Part shown: piece by piece, positions 12,620 to 21,890 of the stretch
How positions within the stretch are numbered: the first letter of the stretch is position 1
Layout: each line of letters starts with the position of its first letter
Origin: Selaginella tamariscina
Lineage: Eukaryota > Streptophyta > Lycopodiopsida > Selaginellales > Selaginellaceae
Length of the DNA stretch: 64,000 nucleotides
Reading direction: 5' to 3'
Assembly: GCA_003024785.1 (NCBI GenBank)
Contig: PUQB01000077.1
Coordinates: forward strand, 620,001-684,000
Program-made: the position numbers and the translations under genes
Notes under the pieces: model-generated
The model's database searches: none
Told to the model about the DNA's origin: nothing
The model's input: the letters and a program-made list of their open reading frames with translations, nothing else

Positions 12620-13110
12620 CATCAAAGCTTGGACCGTGCAACTATTGTAAGAAGATGGGGCATTTTGCCAAGAACTGTCCAGATAAGGCAGCAGAAAAAC
12701 CATGAGCAAGAAAACTGAAGAACAAGGGCAATTAGCGAATGGCCTTCATGGTAACCACTAACCTTAGTCCTTTCGAGGAAGAAAATATCCTCTGGTTGGA
12801 CAGTTGTGCCAATGTTCATTGTACTCCAGTATTTGCCACTTTTAAGACATATCAGGCAATCCCAGTGGGATAAGGAGTCTACACGGGAGATCATCGACCA
12901 TTGAGCATTGCGGGAGTCGGGACAATAGAGATTCAACTCCAGAGCGGTGAGATTGTCGACCTTCGACATGTTCATTATGTCCCCACACTCAGCGAAACTC
13001 TTATCTCGATTGGGAAGATAGCAAATGCCGGTTAGAAAGGTCAGATTGATAAGGACAAGATCACTTACACTGACAAGCAAGGAACCATAGTAGCACATGG
13101 ACAGAGACAT
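12620..13110 (+). pseudogene. copia-2 gag tail and protease
   Basis: Holds the zinc knuckle CNYCKKMGHFAKNC near 12637-12680 and, after a TGA and TAG, a protease region with ILWLDSCANVHCTP near 12789. The usual DSGA is changed to DSCA, so the catalytic glycine is lost. Upstream gag (11830-12620) is readable only in pieces. Confidence 0.7.
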
Positions 13111-13139
13111 GTTGGAACTATAGGCTAGACGCTACATTG

Positions 13140-13885
13140 GTGATACCCAAAAAGAAGATCTTCTCCAGAACTCTTCAACAATGGCATTAACGATTGGGAC
13201 ATGCAAACGAGGCAGCGATTCGAGCTGTAGCTTGGGACCATAACCAACTTTCAGACTTTCAAGTACTTGGAGACAACCTTGAGTTTTGTGAGGCATGTTG
13301 TTTTGGAAGACAACATAGGCAGCCGTTCCCCAATAAGGGCATCTACTATAAGACCACTCAACCTCTAGAATTAGTGCACACAGACGTGTGTGGACCAATG
13401 CATATTCAATCATTGAACAGAAGGAGGTATTTTGTGATGTTTATAGATGATTATACTTGTTACACAATGGTGAAATTCTTGATTAACAAATCAGAGGTAG
13501 TAGAAATGTTTCGGTTATATAAGATTGCTGTAGAAAACGTGTGGCAGAATTTGAAGATCTGCATACTTAGGAGTGATAAAGGTGGTGAGTATCAAGCAAG
13601 TGTGCTCAAGAAGCTATGCAAAGAATCTAGGATTCAATAGCAGTTTACAGCACCATACTCAGCTCAACAAAATGGAGTGGCGGAGAGAATGAATCGGACT
13701 CTAGTGGAGACGACAAGATGCATGCTTATGCATGCAGGAACACTACTCAATTATTGGGTAGAGGCCTTACATCTGAAATCGACTTCCTGCAAGCAACATT
13801 GGTGGAGAAGTTCCATTCACCCAGTGGACTGGGAAGTGAGTCAGTCGAGTTTTGTCTCACCATCCTCTCCTGAATGGTGAGGCTC
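13140..13885 (+). pseudogene. copia-2 integrase
   Basis: 13194-13640 is open and gives the pre-integrase motif (MGHANEAAI ... CEACCFGRQHRQPF) and integrase core (VHTDVCGPMHIQ, FIDDYTCYT, RSDKGGEYQ). A TAG at 13638 interrupts it before YSAQQNGVAERMNRTLVE, which continues in the 13677 frame. After about 13800 the sequence leaves the integrase pattern and the element is deleted through to RNase H. Confidence 0.82.
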
Positions 13886-14466
13886 ATTAGATAGCAGTCA
13901 AACGTATCTTACGATACTTGCGAGGCACAGTCGGGTTCTGTCTTACATATTCAGCTAGTGGGAGCTCTACAGGAGATCACATGGTAATGGATCTAGTGGG
14001 TTTCACATATTCAGATTGGGCAAGAAACAGGGAAACTAGGAAGTCCACTTCAGGATATGTGTTTTTTTTGGATGATGGGCTTATCAGTTAGATGAGCAGA
14101 TTGCAACGAGTGATTGCACTCTCCTCGATGGAGGCCGAGTACATTATAGCAACAGAGGTGGCCAAGGAGGTAACATGGTTGATGAAGTTGCTCAAGGACA
14201 TGGGGATCTCATTTCCAAGGCCGATCACAGTATACTGTGACAGCACCAGTACCATAGCTACTTCAGAGAACCTTAAACATTATGACAAAGTCAAGCATGT
14301 CAATGTGAAGTACCACTTCATCCGACAAGAAGTTCGAGCCGAGAACATCAAGCTCAAGCATGTGTCTACTATCGAGATGGTTGTAAATATTATGACCAAG
14401 GCCTTGAGCAAGGATAGTTTCCAACGACATCGGTCTCGAATGACCATCTTGAACTCTCACAACTAA
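13870..14466 (+). pseudogene. copia-2 RNase H
   Basis: Begins with YSDWARNRETRKSTSGYVFF near 14008, then after a TAG continues open from 14092 to the stop at 14464: SSMEAEYIIATEVAKEV, VYCDSTSTIATSEN and KYHFIRQEV. These match the copia RNase H order. The RT domain that should precede it is absent. Confidence 0.82.
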
Positions 14467-14473
14467 GTGGGAG

Positions 14474-14652
14474 TGTTGAGATATACAGCGTGGAGTCAAA
14501 GCTGGAAGAACAACTATATATGGCTTAGGCCATATATACTTATGGAGAAATACCATATATAATTATAAAGAAATTTAAACTGTATAAATAGTATCCAGAA
14601 ATACAATAGTTGATATTCGGTTCAGCTCGTGATTTAACAACTTTTGACAACA
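14474..14652 (+). repeat. copia-2 right LTR
   Basis: A 179-bp LTR starting TGTTGAGATATACAGC and ending TTGACAACA, directly followed by the atgtc duplication. It carries a TATA-like run and ctgtataaatagtat, shared with the left LTR remnant. Confidence 0.85.
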
Positions 14653-14984
14653 ATGTCCTTGCCATTTTAGGTGATTATTGCAGCGGTTGTACATGTGGAC
14701 CCGAGGTAAACATGTGGTCATGTGTCTTGAGAACAACTTGAGGTTTTGAAACTACAATGGCACCAATGAGACTGCCGTAGTGTCTTGACAGCACAGTGAG
14801 TGATGTGGTAGCTTTCCTAATGAGTGCAAATGCCCAGTGATGGGAAGTGAGTCTGGCGGGGACGGTGGCAAGCGAATTCCTGGACAGCCAGGAATACAAA
14901 TGCAGAAAATAAAGAGGAACAGTGTACTGGATTGAAGGGCTTACATTTTAGTTAGAGTTGTCACGGAACAGACAAATCTAACAA

Positions 14985-15281
14985 CCTTCAAAGTCGTAAG
15001 CACGGCGATATCTGATTTAAGACCGTTTAATGCACGAGCTGACAAAGTCTTAATTTTATTCAAAGACGGTTATTGTTGGTCGACAATTTCAATCCAAGGT
15101 CTTTAAAAATAGTTAAATGCACGAGCTCGGTGTGACAGTGACAAAAGCTTTAAACATTCTTGAATTTACTAAAGTCGTAAGCACGGGTGAATAAATCCAT
15201 CCAACAGTTGTTCAAGTTCAAGTCCATAGAATTATGCACCAGTTTTTCTTCCCCTCACAAGTCACGCAAACTGACCATGCT
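14985..15281. repeat. Dispersed repeat family member (gtcgtaagcacgg / gagctcggtgtgacag)
   Basis: Noncoding sequence holding words that recur at 15428-15590, 16936-17060 and, in inverted orientation, at about 21625-21800: gtcgtaagcacgg, atgcacgagctcggtgtgaca and catccaacagttgtt. It behaves like a low-copy dispersed repeat. No coding content seen. Confidence 0.6.
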
Positions 15282-16040
15282 GTTATTTGGAGTCATCAGC
15301 AGCGGAGGTCTCTGACTTTGTCGATAAGCTCGCTAGTGGTTTGGTGTGACAGTGACATTGCTCTAGATAATCGAAATTTAGAGGTATTTTCTAGGTAAGT
15401 TTGTTGTTGTTTCAATAATAACAACAATTAAATGCACGAGCTCGGTGTGACAGTGACAAAAGCTTTAAACATTCTTGAATTTACTAAAGTCGTAAGCACG
15501 GGTGATTGAATCCATCCAACAGTTGTTCAAGTTCAAGTCTGCACCAGTTTTTCTTCCCTCCACAAGTCACGCAAATTGACCTTTCAAATAATATATATAT
15601 CATCTACTTAAACCATTCAATGAACATATTTGTCACTGATATAAACCTTTGCAGTTGTATGGTACTGGAGTCATATTAAGTGTGAATGCCATGGGTATTG
15701 GAACCTACATGTTCTTGGTTACCTTGTTCCAATTGTTAACACTTAGTCTGCTAGTAAAGATAACCTCAGTGTGGTTTATACTAGCGGTTTTTGCTCCTGG
15801 GTTACTCTTTACAACATGCATTTCCCTCCATGCAGAAGGAATGTTACAAGCTGGATATCTTATCGTCGTAGCACAAGTTTAATATAACTATTAAGTATTT
15901 TTCTGTTTTGTACTTAGAAAATCCCCGTGACAATCTAGCGAGATTGAGAATATGTAATTATAATCAAAGTAATAAAGAAATTTTTATTTACTATGAACAG
16001 AATTGCCCATTCAAGTTATTAAAAAAACAAATTTATGTCT
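15282..16040 (+). repeat. Duplicated segment, copy 1
   Basis: From gttatttggagtcatcagc to aattttatgtct-like sequence, this ~760-bp block recurs at 16787-17515 in the same orientation with scattered differences. Shared parts include gtaagtttgttgttgtttcaataataacaacaatt, the dispersed repeat, a short membrane-type open frame and the AT-rich tail ending in aacagaattgccca. Confidence 0.8.
15649..15882 (+). CDS. Short hydrophobic open frame, duplicated copy 1
   Basis: A 77-codon frame whose translation has two long hydrophobic stretches (around YMFLVTLFQLLTLSLLV and VWFILAVFAPGLLFTTC), so it could be a two-helix membrane peptide or one exon of a membrane protein. I do not recognise a family. The second copy at 17116-17340 keeps the hydrophobic core but has a TAA where this one has CAA, ending 16 codons early. 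I see no clear promoter or splice partner. It may be a non-functional relic carried by the duplication. Confidence 0.3.
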   Translation: MQLYGTGVILSVNAMGIGTYMFLVTLFQLLTLSLLVKITSVWFILAVFAPGLLFTTCISLHAEGMLQAGYLIVVAQV

Positions 16041-16632
16041 AATCACGTGATAAAAATAACTAGAAAACATATATCTGAATAATGAAAGAATATGCCTTTG
16101 AGCTGCACAAAGAATATTTTTTCCCCAACAAGAATAGTCATTTCATCACTTGTGAAAATTTACCGACCAAGAAATATTAGATGAAGATTCTGATATATTC
16201 TAGGCCCAAGCCTCCTTTTCGTGGGGACTCAAGCAGTAATAACTAAAACTAATACAAGAGTCTCTAACTTAAACTAAACAATAAAACATAAGCAAGATTA
16301 GACAGAAGAACCAACGGCTAAGATTGTATCTTCAGCTATCAACACCTATCTGCGGTGGATGAGCCTCCTGTGTCTTACACAGAGATGTCATTATCGTTTT
16401 ATTTTAGATATTAAATTTAATTATTGTCTCTTAAGTTAACAATGGTACTGTACTATATTCCGTGTATATAATACTAATCGCTTCCGTGACGCATCGCATG
16501 GAAAGAACCAACCACTAGAGGGTCTTCAAAGAAAGCCTCCGGTTCAGCAGTTTCTGCATCAGCGCCCATGGATGCAAAAACTCATGAGACAATGTCACGG
16601 AATACTAATGTCAGTGGCCCCTGGAAATGAGA
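16041..16632. other. Gap between the duplicated copies, no gene seen
   Basis: AT-rich with no supportable open frame. A ~30-codon minus-strand frame near 16480-16575 has no recognisable content. Confidence 0.4.
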
Positions 16633-16701
16633 CAATGAGTCAGTGTCGTGCATCTAATAATTCAATGCATGAATTATTAGATGCACGACACTGACTCATT
16701 G
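16633..16701. repeat. Perfect 32-bp inverted repeat with a 5-nt loop
   Basis: Arms 16633-16664 and 16670-16701 are exact reverse complements (beginning caatgagtcagtgtcgtgca), with atgca between. A related fragment attgaattattagatgcattgtct recurs at 16759-16783. On either strand the RNA would fold into a long uninterrupted hairpin. Confidence 0.92.
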
Positions 16702-16786
16702 AATTATTAACAGGCTCTTCATTCTCTTTGAAAGCAGCAATGCAAAGAATATCCTGCGCATTGAATTATTAGATGCATTGTCTCAT

Positions 16787-17515
16787 GTTATTTGGAGTCA
16801 TCAGCCCCAGATCTCCGACTTCGTCGATAAGGTCGCTGGTGGTTTGGTGTAACAGTGACATTGCTCCAGACAATCGAAATTCAGAGGTCTTTTCTCGGTA
16901 AGTTTGTTGTTGTTTCAATAATAACAACAATTAAATTAAATGCACGAGCTCGGTGTGACAGTGACAAAAGCTTTAAACATTCTTGAATTTACTAAAGTCG
17001 TAAGTACGGGTGATTGAATCCATTCAACAGTTGTCACCAGTTTTTCTTCCCTACAAGAGTCGCGCAAACTGAGCTTTCAAGTATAATATATATATCATCT
17101 ACCTAAACCCATTTAATGAAAATATTTGTCTTGTCTCTCACTGATGGAGTTAAAAGCAAGGTCATATTAAGTGTGAATGCCATGGGTATTGGAACCTACA
17201 TGTTCTTGGTTACCTTGTTCCAACTGTTAACACTCAGTCTGCTAGTAAAGATAACCTCAGTGTGGTTTATACTAGCGGTTTTTGCTCCTGGGTTACTCTT
17301 CACAACATGCATTTCCCTCCGTGCACAAGGAATGTTATAAGCTGGATATCTTGTCATTGTAGCACAAGTTTAATATAACTGTTAAGTATTTTTCTGTTTT
17401 ATACTTAGAAAATCCAATTGAGAATACGTAATTATAATCAAAGTAATAAAGAAATTTTTTATTATTATGAACAGAATTGCCCATTAAAGTTATTAAAAAA
17501 AACAATTTTATGTCT
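16787..17515 (+). repeat. Duplicated segment, copy 2
   Basis: Second copy of the 15282-16040 block, shorter by about 30 bp. It contains the truncated hydrophobic frame 17116-17340, whose first codons differ from copy 1. Confidence 0.8.
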
Positions 17516-17786
17516 CGTAATGTAAGACCTTACTGTAACAATGATAAGAGGAGTTAAACATTTGAACATAATAATCTCTATTTGTTCAGCATACGCATAC
17601 ATGTTGAGCATTTATCTGTTAGATGTTCTATCTTATATTTTAAAATCCTCCTGACAATCTGGCAAAATTAAGAATATGTATTCTATTATTTTAAGAGACA
17701 TTATAAGGCTTTACTACAACACGATGATAAGAATTCAACATTATAATCTTTATTTGTTCAGCATAATCATACAGTTAAAAATCTGA

Positions 17787-19382
17787 TCAATAAACTTCTG
17801 GTGCCAAACGTTCGTACGGAACGGCTTCTAACTTAGTGGTCATAAGTGCAGTCAGACCGTACTTCTCAGTCATGTCTAACTCTTTCCCAGGAGGCATTTC
17901 CCAGTTGAATGCATGAACTAAGTTTGCCAGCACAACATGTAGCAATTTGATTGCCATAAGCATTCCAGGACACTGTCTTCTCCCTGCACCGAATGGAAGC
18001 AGCTCAAAATCTTGTCCTCGGAAGTCCACTTTGGTCTGCAGCATTCTTTCTGGCTTGAATGTCAAAGGATCCTCCCAAACTGCTGGATCCCTTCCAATAG
18101 CATACACGTTTATGAAAAGCATGGTTCCTTTCTGTATGTTATATCCCTTCACAGTGCAGGAATCAGAGGGATTGTAATGTGGCACTAGCAACGGTCCTAC
18201 AGGATGGAGACGAAAGATTTCCTTCATAACAGCTTGCAGGTAGGGAAGGTTTGGCATATCATCTTCTTCAACCAGCCTGTGCAGCCCAACAACAGTCTCA
18301 ATCTCTTCTTGAAGCTTCCTCATTACATGGGGATTCTTAATAAGCTCCGCAAGTGCCCACTCCAATGTCACCGAGGAAGTGTCAGATCCAGCAGCTAGCA
18401 TATCCTATATATGTAAAGATCAGACCCATATGTAGTACGCATATATGTTCAGCTTACAAGAAGTAGCAATGTGATGGTTTGGCCTTGCAAAACAGTCTCT
18501 CCTTGTCTCCTAAGCTTGAGCAATACGTCGATAAAGTCAGGAGTTTGATCGATTCTGGGCTTGTCGTCGTGTTCATGAATCATCTTTGCAGTGAACTCTT
18601 CAGCTGCCTTGACTACATCTCGTAGTCCTCGTTCAATCCCTCCGATGTCAAACCATCTGAGGGCAGGCAAGTAATCACCAATAGGAAAAGCACCTACCAA
18701 GTTGAAGAGGTTTTCGATCACATGCATAAACTCTGTAGCCTCTTTCGTGTCCTCTGTATTCCGTCCATAAAAGCTTTTCCTCATCAACACCTGAAAGAAT
18801 GAATTATTAATGAAACCAAGCGTAGTTAAGTACTTACCTGACAGATATGATTGAAAGCCACGCCTGTAAGACCAGCTCTGAGATCTGCAGGCTCTTTAGT
18901 GGCAGCCGAACGTCGTAGACTACTCAAAAAGCAGCTTCACTTCTTGCATCCGGACATTGCGGAAGGAGTCTATCATACGAGGTAAAAAGAGTTCGGTAGC
19001 ACATAATCTCCGTAGCTGGCGCCAACGATCGCCGTAAAGACCGAAGGCATTTCACCGCGATTGAACACCCTCCCGCCTGTAGAGGGAGGCCTCGATGCGA
19101 ATGTTGCATCGTGGTTCTTGAAGATTTCCTTTGCAACCTCCCTGCTGGAAACAACAACCACTGGTACAGACCCGAACCGCAAAGACATGATAGGACCATA
19201 CTTGCGGCAAAGCTGTGTCAGAAAAATGTGAGCCTCGGTGCCTACTAACAAGTGAAGGTGGCCGATAAAGGGGACAGGAATCGGGCCTGGAGGAGTGTTG
19301 GATGAGAATGAGACTTAAAGATCGACCAATACAGTAAAGTAACAACGAGGAGCAATATCCCAGTACTAGTAGCTAGAACCAT
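17787..19382 (-). pseudogene. Cytochrome P450 B, three exons, first exon frameshifted
   Basis: An A-type plant P450, a heme-thiolate monooxygenase of the ER membrane. Exon 1 (19382-18838) starts with a hydrophobic anchor (ATSTGILLLVVTLLYW) and a PPGPIPVPFIGHLH hinge. Exon 2 (18790-18458) covers the D-H helices. Exon 3 (18404-17787) has the I-helix oxygen-binding AAGSDTSS, the ExxR motif (EIFR, residues 61-64 of the exon frame), PERM at 117-120 and the heme loop FGAGRRQCPG with Cys144. Introns of 47 nt (18791-18837) and 53 nt (18405-18457) have GT-AG ends. Exons 2-3 are intact, but exon 1 changes frame near 19290 (anchor to hinge), near 18995 (YGDY to RLCATELF, with apparent loss of several codons) and near 18928. 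Either a recent pseudogene or a gene in a poor assembly; substrate unknown. It faces the terpene synthase. Confidence 0.85.
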
Positions 19383-19861
19383 TTCGTCAGTTTGGCAGTG
19401 AATACTAAAATGTTATTTGTAAATATCACAAGATAGTTGTGTGGACATTCAACAAGCACGTGTGAATGTAGTGTACAATCTTCCAACGAGGGTTAATCTT
19501 AAAAAATGTGTAAAAAAAATATACCGTTTTTACGTTTTGGTGGATTTGTAAAAACACAGTTCAGAGTGCAGATTTTAAAATTTATCAAATTTAATGAAAT
19601 CTACTGTTTCTTATGTTTTAGTGGATTTAGAAAAACACACGTTTAAGAGTGTAGATTTTGAAATCCATCAAATTTAATAAATTTAATATGAAAAATTTGG
19701 TAGATTTGGGCATATCTGATTTTATTAAATCCACTTCAAAAAGTTTAATATAAACATACGGGTCACATCGACTAGAAGGAAAGGTTGGTGCTATTTCTTT
19801 TCCAAATAGATGTTTCCGGGAGTGGGGTATATATATAACTGGTCATGTTACTGAAGTGTCC
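19383..19861. promoter_or_regulatory. Shared divergent promoter region of P450 B and the terpene synthase
   Basis: About 480 bp between two divergent start codons. On the terpene synthase side a TATA-type run (tatatatataa) lies at 19828-19838, only ~25 bp before the ATG, so the 5' leader would be very short if that box is used. The middle holds two diverged tandem copies of an ~80-90 bp unit (about 19530-19690) built on gttttRgtggatttRgaaaaacac ... gtRgattttRaaat. Confidence 0.5.
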
Positions 19862-20902
19862 ATGGCTTCGTCTGCACTGAGCACATTTGTTTTGAGCGAG
19901 TGCAAATTAGCGACACCATCACCTGTTCCTAGAGGGTTAACGCATATCTTCATTCCCAAATTATCCTGCAGTTTTCCTTTGAGAGTGCATCCCTTGTACG
20001 AGAGCATCCGTGATGAGTACGATGCATGTATTGTTAGGTTGGCTGTTCCCAAGACAGAGGAGGAGAAACTGAACATATTGAGTGAGAAACTCACGCTTCT
20101 GACGTGCACGTCGTTTCCAGGTGTTGTAAATGAGCGGTTCCATCTCATTGTCAAGCTTGTTATCTGGTCCACTTTGCTTGATAACTCCATGGATAACGTC
20201 CAAGGCTTAGGAGAGGATGTTGAGGCGGCTAGTCAACTGATAAACAAATATCTTTCTATTATCGATGGGAGCGCTGTAGATGAAGAAGATCTCTTGGACA
20301 AGAAGGAGACAACACTAGACGACAGGCTCTTGACTTTCTTTGCTTCTCTATGGAGGTGTTTCCAAGACGAGCTGCCTCAAGCACACTTTGCCACCATGAA
20401 AGAAGTCATTCACAGCATGTTTACTCTGCAAGTCGGTCACTCGAAGTCGAGAAAAGAAGACTGTTTGCCCAGTGTGACAGAGCTCATGCACGAGAAGAGC
20501 ACAACAGGATTGTACATGGTTGCACTGAAAATATTTGATTATCTTATGGGGCTGGAGGATCAAAAAATACACAATGACCCAGAGTTAATCGAGTTTTATC
20601 AATTGGCTGCAAATTGTATGCTCATATGCAATGAGCTGCTCTCCTTCCGTGTGGAGTATCTTGCTAACGATTTCTGTAACATGCTTTGTGCTGTTTGTGT
20701 GCACGAAAACAAGACGTTGAACGAGGCAGCTCTGGAACTGCAGTTTATGTGGGATGCTAAACTAAAGCAGTTGGACATACTGCAACGTCGCTTGGTTCTG
20801 AAGCATGGTTCTGCCATGGAGAGGCTGGTCCAGGGAGATCGGAACGATGATAAACTGATACGTCGAGTGGTGTTGGCAGACAGGTCGATACCATGGTCGT
20901 GA
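19862..20902 (+). CDS. Microbial-type terpene synthase (MTPSL), class I
   Basis: A single-exon frame of 346 codons from the ATG at 19862 (an in-frame GTG two codons earlier is not a credible start). It carries the class I metal-binding boxes: an aspartate-rich motif DNSMD at residues 107-111 and an NSE-type motif NELLSFRVE at 257-265 with N257, S261 and E265 in register. Such enzymes ionise prenyl diphosphates to mono-, sesqui- or diterpenes in the cytosol or plastid. Length fits the family, which occurs in lycophytes, mosses and ferns rather than seed plants. Two oddities: the arginine usually found before the NSE box is replaced around 209-214, and the C-terminal W..xTxRY motif is absent from this frame, while EWCWQTGRY is readable one frame over at 20865-20891. 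The last ~25 residues may therefore be shifted. Product unknown. Confidence 0.85.
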   Translation: MASSALSTFVLSECKLATPSPVPRGLTHIFIPKLSCSFPLRVHPLYESIRDEYDACIVRLAVPKTEEEKLNILSEKLTLLTCTSFPGVVNERFHLIVKLVIWSTLLDNSMDNVQGLGEDVEAASQLINKYLSIIDGSAVDEEDLLDKKETTLDDRLLTFFASLWRCFQDELPQAHFATMKEVIHSMFTLQVGHSKSRKEDCLPSVTELMHEKSTTGLYMVALKIFDYLMGLEDQKIHNDPELIEFYQLAANCMLICNELLSFRVEYLANDFCNMLCAVCVHENKTLNEAALELQFMWDAKLKQLDILQRRLVLKHGSAMERLVQGDRNDDKLIRRVVLADRSIPWS

Positions 20903-21890
20903 CTGGACAGCCCCTTCCCAACGTGAAGGTGTGATGATTCTCAAGGAAGCCAAAACATGTGCTACGTTCCTACCCAGTCCCAGTTTAGAATAGTCTCTCC
21001 TATGTCCATTCAAAATGTTTTTATTCAAATTAAATCTACACCGTTGAATCATGTAAAAAAAAAAAGCAAATTTCATGTATTATATAAATTTCTACCTACC
21101 ATATAATTTAAAATTTTATGTGTAATTCGCACTTGAGCTGCTACAAGGTTAGAAATTGCATCAATGTGCCCTTCCGTCACGGATGCCGTTCCTATACTCA
21201 TCCTTCAAAGGAACCTTTCCCACACGCTTGTCCTAACTTCTGATTGTCATACATGCCAATTATGAATAGTGATCTTGACAAAAAAAGAGCTGTCATTTTC
21301 CCGTGGAACGACTCTTGTAGTCCGTATTGTGTCACTCGCGTCTGAAGAATTTTATATAGAATTAAAATTCAAAACTGTGGATCAATTTTGTATTTAATTA
21401 TTTTTTAATATAAATAAAATTCAATATTTTATTTTATTTTTTATCTTTGATTTCGATTTAAGTCAAGTCAATTCAAAGTCCTAAGTTATATTATTAAAAA
21501 CAAATTAAAAAATGAAGTGCTATTAACCTAACCCTAATCACCCCGTGCCCTGTTTATGCATTAGTGACACATAAATCTAATGAAAACAAACAAGGCAAAT
21601 ATTTTCATTGAGTAATGGTTTAGGTAGATGATATATATTACTTGATAAGTTGTGCTCCAGCTGTTATTGTCACACCGATCTCAAAATCGAACCAAAAACA
21701 AGCTTATTAACAAAGACCCGTCAAATATCTCGTGTTTATGACTTTAAATAAAATCAAAAATATTCAAACTACAAATAATCTTAAATTGTGCTTACGACTT
21801 ATAAGGATTGTTAAATTTATGTGTTTATTAATAATTTTAATTAAATTTATAATTAATATTTGTACACTTGTTAGAGACGATGTAACGGTG
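20903..21890. other. AT-rich interval with an inverted copy of the dispersed repeat
   Basis: No gene seen. Around 21622-21800 the reverse complements of words from the 15-17 kb repeat appear (gtttaggtagatgatatata, tgtcacaccgatctc, gcttacgactt), so the dispersed repeat has a copy here in the opposite orientation. Confidence 0.5.

Larger units (their letters stand above)
11475..14652 (+). mobile_element. Decayed Ty1/copia element (copia-2) inside P450 pseudogene A
   Basis: Bounded by the duplication atgtc at 11470-11474 and 14653-14657. The right LTR is 14474-14652 (TGTTGAGATAT ... TTTGACAACA), preceded by a purine run aagtgggag. A related left LTR end finishes at 11809 and is followed by tggtgtcagag, a primer-binding site for initiator Met-tRNA. 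Internal content: gag with a CCHC knuckle (CNYCKKMGHFAKNC near 12637), a protease stretch (WLDSCANVH near 12795), integrase, then RNase H. Reverse transcriptase is missing: the frame jumps from integrase (about 13850) to RNase H (about 13870). The extreme left end is an inverted copy of the LTR end, described separately. Confidence 0.88.
10518..14940 (-). pseudogene. Cytochrome P450 pseudogene A, split by copia-2 and internally inverted
   Basis: Pieces of one A-type P450 are scattered here. On the minus strand, 14680-14925 holds the membrane anchor (LFLFIFCICI), a proline hinge (LPPSPPDSLPITGHLHSLG) and SRHYGSLIGAIVVSKPQVV. Reading resumes after copia-2 at 11475, where 11474-11190 gives the C-D helix region (NMSAKITDVTFNTMARITM). 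The next part lies inverted on the plus strand at about 10860-11185: [10 protein letters not shown], the I-helix area ([17 protein letters not shown]), the K-helix AVVKETL and GYTV. The rest is again minus, 10837-10518: NAYAIGQDEQVWSDP, HPDRF, a damaged heme loop FGASQRMC lacking the GxRxCxG ending, then LVHAFDWHMP to a natural stop at 10518. Stops and frameshifts occur throughout. No product is expected. Confidence 0.88.

Noticed and set aside
19856..19861. GTG start two codons upstream of the terpene synthase ATG
   Set aside because: Plant nuclear genes start at ATG; the ATG at 19862 is the first in frame.
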